DNA of 64,000 bases from Thermoprotei archaeon (GCA_029335875.2 JARJMZ020000010.1:1-64000); one strand, 5' to 3'; counted from the first letter of the stretch, positions 25,373-34,158 are shown. Program-made: numbers and translations. Notes: a model not told the origin generated them from the letters alone.

Positions 25373-26761
25373 GTGGTCTGTATTGGGGGCCCGTTAGAGG
25401 CTCTCGTAGAGTCTAAGTTGAGGCCTTCAAGGGTCCAGCTTAGGATTCTTGAAGCTTTCTACCAGATGGTTAAGCGTAAGCTTGAAGGCTGCCTGGGGGT
25501 TAGAGGTTTGAAGGTTCATGTTGAGGCTGAGGGTAGCTACGCTAAGGGCACCCTGCTCTCGGGCAAGTGGGAGCTTGACATCTTCGTCCTCTTTGGGGAT
25601 GTTGATGACGCGTGGGTTAAAGGCGAGAGTCTTAGGGTTCTATCTGAATGCCTGAGCCCCCTACCTTTCACTATTAAGTATGCGGAGCACCCGTACATTA
25701 CACTTAACATTATGGGCGTCGAGGCTGACATAGTCCCGGCTGTTAAAGTTGAGAGGCCTAGAAGGGGGGGATTGGGGGTTGAGAGGACCCCCTTCCACAC
25801 GAGGTATGTTAAGGGTAAGATTAGCGGGAAACCGTGTATTGCCGGTGAGGTGAGGCTGCTCAAATCTTTCATGGAGGGTATAGGGGTTTACGGGGCGGAG
25901 ACTGGTCTAGGGGGCTTCTCTGGATATCTCGCCGAGCTCCTAGCTATACACTATGGGGGCTTCCTGAAAGTCCTGGAGGAGGCTTTAAAGTGGAGGCCCC
26001 AAGTCTACATAGACCCTGAGGGCTTGGGAGACGAGAAATTCCTGAGGGAAAAGTATGCCGGCTCCCCAATGATAGTAGTGGACCCTGTGGATCCTGAGAG
26101 GAACGCTGCAGCATCCGTAACTTTAGAGAAGCTCGCAACTTTCATAATAGCCGCTAGAGCATACTTGGAGAGCCCTGGGGAAGTGTTTTTCCACTATTAC
26201 GCTCCAGTGCACGTGGAGGCTCTAGGGCCCTCAGTAATGGTGTTGTGCACCGGAGAATACTCAGAGGAGCCCCCCGAGAACATCATGGGGAAACTTAGGA
26301 GGCTCTCAACCCTCACACTCTCAACGCTATCATCTAAAGGGTTCACACCCACATGGAAACTCTACGGCTCCGACTATGCCTCGAGAGCAGCCATAATTGT
26401 AGGGCTTGAATCGTTAAGGCTCCCACACCTAGAGTATAGGAGGGGCCCCCACCCCTGGGACGATGTCGATGCAGCCCTAAAATTCGTCTCCAAAAGGTTT
26501 AAGGAAGGTGGGATGGCCTGGATAGGGGATGATGGGGTGCTCGAAGGCCTAAGACCTAGGAGGCACGTTTCAGCCTTGAAAGCCTTAGAGGATCTACTGC
26601 CAGAACTTAAGAGGTCCCTTAAAACCGGAGAGTGCAGGGTTATAGAGTGCGAGGAGGGCCTTGAATGCGTGGGCCTAAGCGGGCTGAGCTTAAATGGCCT
26701 GGAGGGTTTCCGGCAGACTGCTCTCTTAAAGCTAGTCTCAACTCTCCAGAAGCCCGGCTAG
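25373..26761 (+). CDS. cca: CCA-adding enzyme (archaeal class I tRNA nucleotidyltransferase)
   Basis: Adds or repairs the CCA end of tRNA without a template. 462 residues. GSYAKGTLLSG followed by the acidic pair in WELDIF matches the archaeal class I active site (Glu and Asp), and the third acidic residue is in VEADIVPAV. HPYITLN and RLLKSFMEGIGVYGAETGLGGFSGYL continue the nucleotidyltransferase and central domains. Both tRNA genes in the window already encode CCA, so repair may be its main task. The start is GTG 25373. Confidence 0.93.
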   Translation: MVCIGGPLEALVESKLRPSRVQLRILEAFYQMVKRKLEGCLGVRGLKVHVEAEGSYAKGTLLSGKWELDIFVLFGDVDDAWVKGESLRVLSECLSPLPFTIKYAEHPYITLNIMGVEADIVPAVKVERPRRGGLGVERTPFHTRYVKGKISGKPCIAGEVRLLKSFMEGIGVYGAETGLGGFSGYLAELLAIHYGGFLKVLEEALKWRPQVYIDPEGLGDEKFLREKYAGSPMIVVDPVDPERNAAASVTLEKLATFIIAARAYLESPGEVFFHYYAPVHVEALGPSVMVLCTGEYSEEPPENIMGKLRRLSTLTLSTLSSKGFTPTWKLYGSDYASRAAIIVGLESLRLPHLEYRRGPHPWDDVDAALKFVSKRFKEGGMAWIGDDGVLEGLRPRRHVSALKALEDLLPELKRSLKTGECRVIECEEGLECVGLSGLSLNGLEGFRQTALLKLVSTLQKPG

Positions 26762-26811
26762 CCCTATGCTACCCCAATCCAGGGGCTGGGTGCCTTGACC
26801 GTGTCAAGAAC

Positions 26812-27468
26812 TTGGAAGCTCTGGGAGTAGAGTGCTTGTGCAGTTACGGCCCCCAAACACTCCCAGGAACAGGGTTGAAGGTTCTAGGTAAGGGTCATGC
26901 TGCAGTGGTAGTGGCGGCCCTCCTCGAGGAGCTCGTTGTCGCAGTTAAAGCTAGGAGGATCGATAGTAAGAGGGATAGTTTACTCTGGGAGGCGCGGGCT
27001 CTAGCGGAAGCTTCGAGAGCCGGGGTAGCTCCCAGGCCTTTATATTGGGATGACGACCTTATAGTGATGGACTTAGTAGTTGGGCCTAGACTAGGAGACC
27101 TCCTAGGGGGCGGGGAAACCCCCACATGGGCTCTATTGGAGGCTTTGAAGGCTGCTAGGACCCTAGACGTTATCGGGATAGAGCACCTAGAACTCTCAAG
27201 GCCGTGGAGGAGCGTAGTGTTCACGGGAGGCTACGAGAAAGCCAAAGCCCTAATAATAGACTACGAGTCTTCAAGGAGGGGGTGCGGAAACGTCCTAAGA
27301 ATCCTGGGAGGTCTACTGCCGGCGATAGGCGTAGACATGACCGGTATGAGAGAGAGCCTGACAGAGTATAAGAGGAATTGCGATAGGAGCGCCTACAACA
27401 TTGTGGAGCGCGAGTTATTAAAGCTCCTAGAACATTTAAATCCCGGCGGCCCGGGGCGTGCACTTTAA
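26812..27468 (+). CDS. Archaeal Ser/Thr protein kinase-like protein (COG2112 type)
   Basis: A small kinase-fold protein. VLGKGHAAVVVAAL is a glycine-rich loop, VVAVKARR carries the ATP-binding lysine, LWEARALAEA the C-helix glutamate, DDDLIVMDLVVGPRLGD the hinge, IGIEHLELSRPWRSVVF replaces the usual catalytic HRD loop and IIDYESS may be the DFG-like metal site. Substrate unknown. The reading frame opens inside the end of cca; TTG 26812 gives a 218-residue protein starting near the conserved domain, but a start further upstream (from 26665) cannot be excluded. Confidence 0.65.
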   Translation: MEALGVECLCSYGPQTLPGTGLKVLGKGHAAVVVAALLEELVVAVKARRIDSKRDSLLWEARALAEASRAGVAPRPLYWDDDLIVMDLVVGPRLGDLLGGGETPTWALLEALKAARTLDVIGIEHLELSRPWRSVVFTGGYEKAKALIIDYESSRRGCGNVLRILGGLLPAIGVDMTGMRESLTEYKRNCDRSAYNIVERELLKLLEHLNPGGPGRAL

Positions 27469-27583
27469 AACGTGGAGCGCCCTTGGAGACACCATGTTAA
27501 GGTTTTAAATTAGAGTGTTTCCAGGAAGTTTTATGGGCTTTAGGCTTTGTTGCAGTAACCCGTCTGTGGGAGCGTGTTTCTAG

Positions 27584-28687
27584 GTGGGTAAGGATAGTGT
27601 GGATAAAGGTAGGGCTTTCGAGGATCTAGTGGAGCTTTGGCTCTCTACTAGGGGGTTGGCGTATGAGAGGAGGGCTCGAGTCCAGACTCTAATAGGCTAC
27701 ATTGTTGAGGTCGATTTCCTAGTTAGAGATTCTAGGGGTGTTTTTATTGTTGAAGCTAAGAACCTGGAGAAGCCTGTTGACAGGGATGTGGTCTTGAAGG
27801 CTTGGAGTAACGCTTCCTCCATCAGAGCATATAAGGCTGTAGTTGTTTCAGCCTCCGGTTTCACGGAGCCCGCTGTCATGCTCGCCAGGAAGCTCGGTAA
27901 TGTTGAACTCTACACCCTGGATGATGTCATGTCCGAGATTGAGTATATGAGGCTGCGGCCCGAAGCCCCCTACATTGAGCCCGCCATGACCCCGTTTTCA
28001 GCCCTTAAAAGGGTTGAGGGGTCTCTTGCTGAGAAGAGGTTCTTCATATTCAAGGCTGAGAGGGGGGAGAGTGTGGAGGCTGCTTACATACCCTTATACT
28101 ATGTGAGGCTTGACGTTCCAGTAGGGAGGAATAAATATGTGACGGCGAGGCTTCTAGCCTCAGCGCTCACAGGCCTCCCAATAGCTTACGGAGGCCCCGG
28201 GAGGCTCTATGAAGCTCTAGAGGCTCTAGCCAGCGTTCCAAGGGATGTAGTGGAGGTCTACAGGGTATACGCTGGGAAGAGGGTTTCGAGGATCGACATA
28301 GTTAACGCCTACGGGGAATCCCTATGGGTTAGGCTTATGAGACACCTAGCGCCCAGAGGCCTGGTCATGAGGCTTTCCGAGAGGCCCCTAACCGTAGAGC
28401 TCATCAACATATACCCTAGAATAGAGGATTTAGAGAAGCCTGTAGAAACAATAGAGCAAGCACCTAAAAGAGTGAAGCCCCTATTCGACACTAGAGAACC
28501 CCTATACTCCCCTGGAAGCGTGAGAATGTTCCTGGAAGCAGCCCTAGCGGCTAAAGTCAAAACAATAAACACAGTATACGCCCCAATATTCAAAGTCAAA
28601 CTTGTAGACAACAAGGGAGCATACAGGCACGTAAACATAGCAGGCTGGATAAGAGACCTAACAGTATACGAGACAAAGTACATCTAG
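27584..28687 (+). CDS. PD-(D/E)XK nuclease-fold protein
   Basis: A 367-residue protein whose first 120 residues form a restriction-endonuclease-like domain: GRAFEDLVELWL, then the active-site pattern GYIVEVDFLV and VFIVEAKN (D and ExK), as in Mrr/YraN-type nucleases. Residues about 150-367 are an unrecognised alpha/beta domain. No methyltransferase or helicase lies nearby, so it is more likely a repair or housekeeping nuclease than part of a restriction system. GTG 27584 is used; GTG 27599 is possible. Confidence 0.66.
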   Translation: MGKDSVDKGRAFEDLVELWLSTRGLAYERRARVQTLIGYIVEVDFLVRDSRGVFIVEAKNLEKPVDRDVVLKAWSNASSIRAYKAVVVSASGFTEPAVMLARKLGNVELYTLDDVMSEIEYMRLRPEAPYIEPAMTPFSALKRVEGSLAEKRFFIFKAERGESVEAAYIPLYYVRLDVPVGRNKYVTARLLASALTGLPIAYGGPGRLYEALEALASVPRDVVEVYRVYAGKRVSRIDIVNAYGESLWVRLMRHLAPRGLVMRLSERPLTVELINIYPRIEDLEKPVETIEQAPKRVKPLFDTREPLYSPGSVRMFLEAALAAKVKTINTVYAPIFKVKLVDNKGAYRHVNIAGWIRDLTVYETKYI

Positions 28688-28694
28688 CAAACGG

Positions 28695-28701
28695 TATAAA
28701 T
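28695..28701 (+). promoter_or_regulatory. TATA box of tRNA-Asn
   Basis: TATAAAT about 41 bp before the mature tRNA 5' end, leaving a short 5' leader for RNase P to remove. Confidence 0.55.
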
Positions 28702-28735
28702 CTTTTAAGCCCCTAAGAAACACTGGAAACTCGGA

Positions 28736-28812
28736 GCCGGGGTAGCTCAGCTAGGTAGAGCGCCGGGCTGTTAACCCGGTGGTCGGGGGTTCAAGTCCCC
28801 TCCCCGGCGCCA
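28736..28812 (+). tRNA. tRNA-Asn (GTT), CCA encoded
   Basis: Cloverleaf is complete: acceptor GCCGGGG/CCCCGGC, D-arm GCTC..GAGC, anticodon stem CCGGG/CCCGG with loop CTGTTAA (anticodon GTT), T-loop GGTTCAAGTCC, discriminator G and encoded CCA at 28810-28812. No intron. It lies 8 nt before the convergent gene ending at 28821. Confidence 0.95.
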
Positions 28813-28820
28813 CAAGAAAA

Positions 28821-29216
28821 CTAATAGCGTCCGAGCTTAGGCTCTTCCGGCTTCTCAGCCATATTCTTTACGAGCTCTAGCAGGTTGTCTTTCTTAAGCC
28901 CTCTCTCCATCCTGTAAAGCTGCTCCGGGGGGACCCCATAGTTCCTAGCTACTTTATAGGGTGGAATGTTGTTATACCTAGCATATAGGAGTAGTATCAA
29001 GCTTCGGAGAGCTCCAGGGTTACAGAGCCTCCTCCTAAACTTATAATGCGTCACCAGCTCCTCCAGCACCCTTCGAGCTGCGAAGCTACTCTTCAACCAT
29101 AAAGCCACTTCCTCAGGTATCTTCAGCTTTTTAGAGGCCCCTATGCCGTTCACTATAACCTCGTCTTCACCCGCGAACACCAATATATCGCTAACAAGCC
29201 TAAACGGGCTGCTCAA
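28821..29216 (-). CDS. Hypothetical protein with a C-terminal HTH-like region
   Basis: A 131-residue protein I do not recognise. The last 60 residues (YARYNNIPPYKVARNYGVPPEQLYRMERGLKKD pattern, positions about 78-115) look like a helix-turn-helix, so a DNA-binding or regulatory role is possible. The N-terminal half is an alpha/beta stretch with basic YKFRRRLCN. TTG 29216 is supported by GGTG 7 nt upstream. It is convergent with tRNA-Asn. Confidence 0.5.
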   Translation of the reverse strand: MSSPFRLVSDILVFAGEDEVIVNGIGASKKLKIPEEVALWLKSSFAARRVLEELVTHYKFRRRLCNPGALRSLILLLYARYNNIPPYKVARNYGVPPEQLYRMERGLKKDNLLELVKNMAEKPEEPKLGRY

Positions 29217-29498
29217 AAAGGCGCACCCCCTATTTATAGGTTAAAGCTTAACTATATTACCTTTTACTTTAAGGCGAAAAGATCGCAAGCACGGCCAAGC
29301 ATTTTAACCGAGTGTTTTAAACCAGTTAAAGCCCCCCATTTCAATAGATCGCATTTAACTCTACAGGCTATGCTAGTGGAGCTAACTCTACGACAGAAAT
29401 AAATACTACCGGTGGAGTATCACCTACAAGGTCAGCGGGAGAAAACGCTGAAAACCCGGTAAGTTCTTAGTTTAGCGATAATAGCGAGAAACTTATGT
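29217..29498. other. Intergenic, no gene seen
   Basis: About 280 bp with AT-rich stretches that could hold the promoter of the minus-strand gene ending at 28821. No repeat, RNA gene or ORF can be supported. Confidence 0.4.
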
Positions 29499-29843
29499 CT
29501 AAGAGCTTTCAACGGCGTTATCCACAGTTAAGTCTAGTTGTGGGGAGTCCAGGCTTGTCATATGTATGGCTTTCCTAGTTATAAGCTTATAGTCCCCCAC
29601 AATGTAGATATCGTTGAACTCTTTCTGCGACATGAAAACTATCTTGTTAGGTCTCTTGGGGAGTTTGTGTCCGCACAGGGGGCACTGTCCTCTGTCATAT
29701 CCGCTTATAGCTTTTGAAGGTGTGGGGGGCCCGTTAAACTTGTTCCTATTACCGTTATCCCCTATAGCATACCAGTAGAGCTTAAAGCCGCACCCCCTGC
29801 AAACTACTGCTATTATCCCGACACCATTAACGTCTAGCCCCAA
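29499..29843 (-). CDS. Small zinc-ribbon-like protein
   Basis: A 114-residue protein with two knuckles, CRGCG near residue 15 and CPLCGHKLPKRP near residue 54, forming a probable four-cysteine zinc ribbon. The C-terminal half is not recognised. Such proteins bind nucleic acid or serve as adaptors; no partner is adjacent. The start is TTG 29843, with a G-rich stretch upstream. Confidence 0.5.
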   Translation of the reverse strand: MGLDVNGVGIIAVVCRGCGFKLYWYAIGDNGNRNKFNGPPTPSKAISGYDRGQCPLCGHKLPKRPNKIVFMSQKEFNDIYIVGDYKLITRKAIHMTSLDSPQLDLTVDNAVESS

Positions 29844-30286
29844 GATACTAGCCCCCCGTTAGAGCCAAACGGTAATACCTATGTCGACTGTTTAATAAGG
29901 TTTAACCCTTATTACACCGGGTTTAGTTAATTTAAGACCATAGGGTTAGAATAATAATATATATTGACTTCCCTAAGTAATACCTATTGTGGGCCCCTCG
30001 AGCCCGCCCTGTAAAATCGAAATGGTAAACTTTGGAAAAATTTAAAAAAAGAAACAATCAATCTAAAGGCTCCCACCCAATACTTGAAATCCCACATTTG
30101 AAGCCTGAACTTTATCTTAAAATACTATATAGACTTATAAGTCTATATAGAGACTAGAACCAATCAACAACACGCTATCCCGCATATCTAGAGATGAAAG
30201 TGGCGCCCCTCCCTTCACGAGCCTGAATGTTTTGAGCGCAAGTCTTTTAATCGCTCTTTTACACAAACCCCTATAGGTGCTTGGAT
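29844..30286. other. AT-rich intergenic region before aIF5A
   Basis: About 440 bp, more AT-rich than its surroundings. It holds the perfect palindrome at 30125-30150, runs such as AAAAATTTAAAAAAAG, and the aIF5A promoter region (CTTTTAATCGC about 40 bp before the start). No gene can be supported. Confidence 0.5.
30125..30150. promoter_or_regulatory. Perfect 26-bp palindrome
   Basis: The half-site CTATATAGACTTA is followed directly by its exact inverse complement TAAGTCTATATAG. Such a long perfect dyad without spacer can bind a dimeric regulator or form a cruciform. It lies about 135 bp before aIF5A, rather far for a core promoter element. Confidence 0.55.
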
Positions 30287-30688
30287 GTGAGCTATAACTA
30301 TGCAACCTTGGGGGACCTGAAGAAAGGCAGTTATATTGTGATAGATGGGGAGCCCTGTAGGATAGTGGAGTACTCGACAGCTAAGACCGGAAAACATGGT
30401 AGTGCTAAAGCTCATGTGACAGCAATTAGCGTGTTTACCGGGCAGAAGAAAACCCTAGTAGCCCCCGTTGACGCGAGAGTTCAAGTCCCGGTTATCGAGA
30501 AGAAGGTTGGCCAGGTTATAGCTGATCTAGGCGGGTCAGTACAGCTTATGGATATGGAGACTTTCGAGACTTTCGAGGTGGAGAAGCCCGTGGAAGAGCC
30601 TGAGCTCGCCTCGGCTCTGAAGCCTGGGGTCAGCGTTGAATACTGGATCATAATGGGTAAAGTTAAAATCGTCAGGTTAAGGTCTTAG
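30287..30688 (+). CDS. Translation factor aIF5A
   Basis: The archaeal homologue of eIF5A/EF-P, which binds the ribosomal E site and helps stalled peptidyl transfer. [24 protein letters not shown] is the N-terminal SH3-like domain, [10 protein letters not shown] carries the lysine that becomes deoxyhypusine, and the C-terminal OB domain ends VKIVRLRS. 133 residues. GTG 30287 has AGGTG 7 nt upstream and gives the typical short N-terminus; TTG 30281 is the alternative. Confidence 0.95.
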   Translation: MSYNYATLGDLKKGSYIVIDGEPCRIVEYSTAKTGKHGSAKAHVTAISVFTGQKKTLVAPVDARVQVPVIEKKVGQVIADLGGSVQLMDMETFETFEVEKPVEEPELASALKPGVSVEYWIIMGKVKIVRLRS

Positions 30689-30695
30689 CTCTCCT

Positions 30696-30920
30696 AGACT
30701 GTTTTCTAGAGTGAAATTCTGGGGTATTTTGGTTAATATGATTGCTTAGAGGCATTTTAAGGCTTCCACGCTATGTCTGCCTCTATGATTGGCCACCAGA
30801 GGCGAGCGCAGGCGGCCCCTATGGCGTCAGCCTATGGAGCCCTCAACGGGTCAGAGGGAGAGCCGGGCCTAATATCATGGGAAAGAACAAAAACACCCAT
30901 GATATTAGGTTCCGGCGGCC
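30696..30920 (+). repeat. Structured repeat element, copy B
   Basis: Full copy. The 23-nt box (AGACTGTTTTC, T, AGAGTGAAATT) starts 8 nt after the aIF5A stop. The core begins at 30775 (TGTCTGCCTCTATGATTGG), with GCCTC/GAGGC closing a first stem, then GGCGGCCCC, ATGGCGTCAGCCTATGGAGC and the GCCC-TCAAC-GGGT hairpin. A strong arm follows: CCTAATATCATGGG pairs perfectly over 14 bp with CCCATGATATTAGG, extended by GCCGG/CCGGC. Its end overlaps the 3' end of the minus-strand gene at 30905. Confidence 0.78.
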
Positions 30921-31393
30921 GCTCGGGAGAGCACTAGTTTATATCTTGAGAGCTCCCTGTATGTTGTGTCCATGTATGTTTTAAGGGTGGAGGCTCTGAG
31001 GTCGCCCTCTTTGGATTCAACTATCCTATTAACCTCCTCTAGGACTTTATCGTAGGATTTGAACTTCTCGTTTAAAACCTTCCAGGGTATCCCCTTGAGG
31101 CTCTCCTCGACCCTCGCATCTCTAGGTAGAAGCCCCTTAACCATTAACACGGAGATTATGGGATAGCCTATATAGCCTCTTAGAAGAGTCCCATTATCGT
31201 TGGAGTATGCTCTGAACAGCGTCCCGGAAACCCTCTCAATAAAAACATCGTAAACCTTGTCGCCCATGCTTGACACTACTTTAGCTATGACCCTGCTGCC
31301 CTCGTCAGACACTATGTTAACCCTTCCATCGCCTATTGATCCCGCGGCCTCTAAGATCTTGATTTTAGGGGGCATCCTCAACTCTCTCCCCAT
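30905..31393 (-). CDS. Conserved archaeal hypothetical protein
   Basis: A protein of about 162 residues beginning MGRELRMPPKIKILEAAGSIGDGRV, a pattern I associate with uncharacterised crenarchaeal proteins. It is alpha/beta at the N-terminus and helical at the C-terminus; no catalytic motif is seen. ATG 31393 is preferred (GGAGGGTG 5 nt upstream); ATG 31411 is the alternative. The last six codons and the stop lie inside repeat copy B, so the original C-terminus was probably different. Confidence 0.62.
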   Translation of the reverse strand: MGRELRMPPKIKILEAAGSIGDGRVNIVSDEGSRVIAKVVSSMGDKVYDVFIERVSGTLFRAYSNDNGTLLRGYIGYPIISVLMVKGLLPRDARVEESLKGIPWKVLNEKFKSYDKVLEEVNRIVESKEGDLRASTLKTYMDTTYRELSRYKLVLSRAAAGT

Positions 31394-31478
31394 AAGCACA
31401 CCCTCCCCCATTAAACTCTCCAGCCACCTAAGTTATAAGTGTTTTCCGAGGCTAAAACCCTGAAAACGGTGTGGGGGA

Positions 31479-32036
31479 ATGGTGTCTAAGAGGGGGTTCG
31501 CAGAGGCTTTGAAGAATCTCCTCGACCTAGAGTTCAGGTTCACAGTGATTGGGGGGAGTGTCGTGGAGCTTGCTTTAGGGAGCAGTGACCTGGGCGAGGA
31601 TATAGATGTTTTCGCCGAGCACCCAAGCGTTATATTCGAGGAGGAAGCCTATAGGAGAGTGGCGGAGGAAAACCTCTGGGATATAGGGCAGACGTGGCTT
31701 GGAACCCCAAGGTTGATTATTAGAGCTGGGGGGGAGGAGGTGCCTGTGGAGTTCTATGATAACATACACGATTTCTACGTCCCAGAACTAATGATAAGGA
31801 GGAGTGTGAGGGTCCCCGTTGACGAGCTGAGAGTTAAAATGATACTACTAGAGGATCACCTAGTCCTGAAAGCCAACGCTGGCAGGAGCGGGGATATTGA
31901 GAGGCTAAAGGAAATAGGAAGGCTTATCAAGAGGAGGAGAATAAGCATAGATGCTAAGAAGATCGTCGAGGCTGCCTCAGAGTTCGAGGAGAAAGAAGTG
32001 ATATTGAGGAGGCTGAGAGAGGCTACAATATTATAG
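31479..32036 (+). CDS. Nucleotidyltransferase-fold protein
   Basis: A 185-residue protein with the nucleotidyltransferase core: FTVIGGSVVELALG followed by GEDIDVF, where the two aspartates match the metal-binding DxD, and VPVEFYDNIHDFYVPEL carrying a later acidic residue. It resembles stand-alone DUF6036-type or MNT-like proteins. No HEPN partner is adjacent (the HEPN gene of the window is 11 kb away). Divergent from the gene at 31393. ATG 31479 has GGTG 6 nt upstream. Confidence 0.65.
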   Translation: MVSKRGFAEALKNLLDLEFRFTVIGGSVVELALGSSDLGEDIDVFAEHPSVIFEEEAYRRVAEENLWDIGQTWLGTPRLIIRAGGEEVPVEFYDNIHDFYVPELMIRRSVRVPVDELRVKMILLEDHLVLKANAGRSGDIERLKEIGRLIKRRRISIDAKKIVEAASEFEEKEVILRRLREATIL

Positions 32037-32097
32037 CCATGCTGGGGCTTTCACACAGAGCATTAAACGCTAACTTCAATCATGTGGGGCCGCCGGG

Positions 32098-32532
32098 TTA
32101 ATCCTCTATGTCTATCTCCCAGAGCGGCTTGCCTTTAGATGTTTGAGGCGCTATCCAGTCTATGAAAACGCCCGGATCCCTATAGTAGACTTCGAACTTG
32201 ATAGCTCCTAGGGGTGATTCCACATCTCCAGATACTATGCTGACCCTCCCCATATATGCTGCTTGTTTGTGCAGGTGGAAGACTATTCTATTATCTTGGA
32301 CCCCCCTTTTGAGGGCGTTCCTCGCAGCGTCCAGCACTCTCTCAAGCCTTAGTGCCCTATGTAGTTTCAACAGGCTCTTGACGCTGCCGGCCTCCGCGTA
32401 TATTATTTTCGATGCCCCCCTCTCCATTATTTCAACCTTGTCCGGGTCTATGAAGTTTAATATCGCCCTCTTAACCTTATCCTCGTCTTCTGTGGGTCTA
32501 ATCTCTGCCTCTACCACAATCTTTGTTTGCAA
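32098..32532 (-). CDS. UPF0201 family protein
   Basis: A 144-residue archaeal protein of the UPF0201 (DUF54/COG1931) family, related in fold to the putative RNA-binding protein at 60917. KIVVEAEIRPTEDEDKVKRAILNF at the N-terminus and HLHKQAAYMGRVSI in the middle are typical. It overlaps the UPF0200 kinase gene by 35 nt; in some archaea the two are fused, so a joint function is likely. The start is TTG 32532 with GGAGGTT upstream. Biochemical role unknown. Confidence 0.78.
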   Translation of the reverse strand: MQTKIVVEAEIRPTEDEDKVKRAILNFIDPDKVEIMERGASKIIYAEAGSVKSLLKLHRALRLERVLDAARNALKRGVQDNRIVFHLHKQAAYMGRVSIVSGDVESPLGAIKFEVYYRDPGVFIDWIAPQTSKGKPLWEIDIED

Positions 32533-33070
32533 CTTTAACCTCCCCCGCGAGCCTTCTAGCCTCTTCTAAGAGGTTCTCGAGGCTTGAATTGTTAACTATG
32601 ACATAGTCTGCTAAAGCTATAGCCTCCCCGATCCCCAAGGCTATGTTAGATCTATCCCTCAACTTGAATTCTTCCACGCTCCTAGCATCCCCAACCCTAC
32701 CTCTAGCTATAACCCTCTCGAGCCTAACGCTTGGTGAAGAGTGAACAGCAACCACGCAAACCCTCCCTAGTTTAGAGAAGGACTGTATCTCGCTAAGGCT
32801 CCTCACGCCGTCGACGACAGCTATAGAAACCCCCATAGCTTTTATCCTCTCAGCTATAACGTCGGCCACAAAGCCGGGCCCATATTCAAGCCTCAACTCC
32901 CTAGCTACAATCTCCAGGTTTGCGGGGGTCAGCTCTAGGCCCCTCCTAGCCGCCTCCTCCCTAACCACATCCCCCATAACCAGGACCGGGGCTCCAAGCT
33001 CCTCCCCCAACACTCTAGCTACAGAGCTCTTACCGCTCCCCGGCATTCCAGTAACAGCGATTATGAGCAT
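32498..33070 (-). CDS. UPF0200 nucleotide kinase-like protein
   Basis: A P-loop kinase-like protein of 190 residues related to dephospho-CoA kinase and adenylate kinase. IAVTGMPGSGKSSVARVL is Walker A, DVVREEA and VVDGVRSLSEI follow, and VIARGRVGDARS carries lid arginines. The substrate is unknown. ATG 33070 is chosen because GGGAGGC ends 6 nt upstream. Its 3' end overlaps UPF0201, so the pair is translated together. Confidence 0.8.
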   Translation of the reverse strand: MLIIAVTGMPGSGKSSVARVLGEELGAPVLVMGDVVREEAARRGLELTPANLEIVARELRLEYGPGFVADVIAERIKAMGVSIAVVDGVRSLSEIQSFSKLGRVCVVAVHSSPSVRLERVIARGRVGDARSVEEFKLRDRSNIALGIGEAIALADYVIVNNSSLENLLEEARRLAGEVKVANKDCGRGRD

Positions 33071-33215
33071 CCCACAGCCTCCCACAGCGTGTGAGGCCCC
33101 CGGAGCTTAATAGCTGTCTACGTTGATTTGAGCCAATCAATACAGCTCCATAAACAACTGTTCATGAAACTTTTTATACGCTACAGAAACATCAGTTTGA
33201 GAGGTGTCCTCGACA

Positions 33216-33896
33216 ATGCCCAGGGTGAGGGTCAAACTCGTCTCATGGGATGAGATCGTAGAGTGGACTATGGGGCTATCGAAGATTATAGAAGAGTCCG
33301 GTTGGAAGCCTGACGTGATAGTGGCGGTAGCGCGGGGGGGATATGTGCCTGCAAGGCTCCTATGCGACTTCCTCGATGTCACAGACCTCATAAGTGTCCA
33401 GAGCCAGCACTGGGTTGAGGCGGCTATAGTAGCTGAGAAGGCTATCTTAAGATACCCCTATAAAGTAGACATGTCTGATAAGAGGGTTTTACTCGTAGAT
33501 GACATAGTAGACACTGGAGAGAGCCTCATACTAGCAAGGGAATTCATAACGAGAGAGTGGAAACCCCTAGAACTTAAAATAGCCGCCCTACAATGGATAA
33601 GCCCCGTTGCTAAGATGAAACCAGACTACTACCTCATAGACGTTAAAGAGTGGATATGGTTCCAGTACCCCTGGACTAGACTCGAGGATATAAGCCAGTT
33701 CATAACCAGAATATTTAGGGAAGACGAGAGAGCCAGAGAGGAAATAACAGAGGACAAACTCAAAGAACTGTTCATAGAATGGTATGGAATACACCCCTCA
33801 GAACTAAGCCACTACTGGAAACTAGCCCTAGAAAAACTCCAGAAAAAGGGAACACTAAAGAAAACAGACAAAGGCTTCAAACTTGAAAAGAAATAG
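33216..33896 (+). CDS. Purine-type phosphoribosyltransferase
   Basis: A 226-residue type I phosphoribosyltransferase. VLLVDDIVDTGESL is the PRPP-binding motif and VIVAVARGGYVPARLLCDFL the phosphate loop. Archaeal members of this group act on hypoxanthine, guanine or xanthine; specificity cannot be told here. The C-terminus (from about 170) is a lysine-rich helical tail. ATG 33216 lies 9 nt after AGGTG; a TATA-like TTTTTATACG is about 45 bp upstream. Confidence 0.83.
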   Translation: MPRVRVKLVSWDEIVEWTMGLSKIIEESGWKPDVIVAVARGGYVPARLLCDFLDVTDLISVQSQHWVEAAIVAEKAILRYPYKVDMSDKRVLLVDDIVDTGESLILAREFITREWKPLELKIAALQWISPVAKMKPDYYLIDVKEWIWFQYPWTRLEDISQFITRIFREDERAREEITEDKLKELFIEWYGIHPSELSHYWKLALEKLQKKGTLKKTDKGFKLEKK

Positions 33897-33938
33897 CCAA
33901 CCCCAAGACACAGAACAAACAACCAACCATGGAAAACA

Positions 33939-34027
33939 TGGCGCCGGGGGCGGGATTCGAACCCGCGCGCCCCCAATAGGGCAACGGGTCTCGAGCCCGC
34001 CGCCTTAGACCGCTCGGCCACCCCGGC
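33939..34027 (-). tRNA. tRNA-Ser (CGA), CCA encoded
   Basis: On the minus strand: acceptor GCCGGGG/CCCCGGC, D-arm GGCCGAGCGGTC, anticodon stem GCGGG/CCCGT with loop CTCGAGA (anticodon CGA), a long class II variable arm, T-loop GGTTCGAATCC, discriminator G and encoded CCA. An AT-rich TATA (TTTAAATATTTATTA) lies just upstream. No intron. Confidence 0.94.
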
Positions 34028-34158
34028 CCAATAATAAATATTTAAACTTACGAGTTAATATAGTTATTAAAGCCTAACCCCTCAAAGAAATCCCTAGTAA
34101 AAGTGACGACAAGACTCCATGAAGAGGATAGAATTTGATAGCCCCAACGTTAGCATTT

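Noticed and set aside
31479-32036. MNT-type nucleotidyltransferase as antitoxin to the HEPN gene
   Set aside because: The two genes are 11 kb apart on unrelated transcripts, whereas MNT-HEPN pairs are adjacent.
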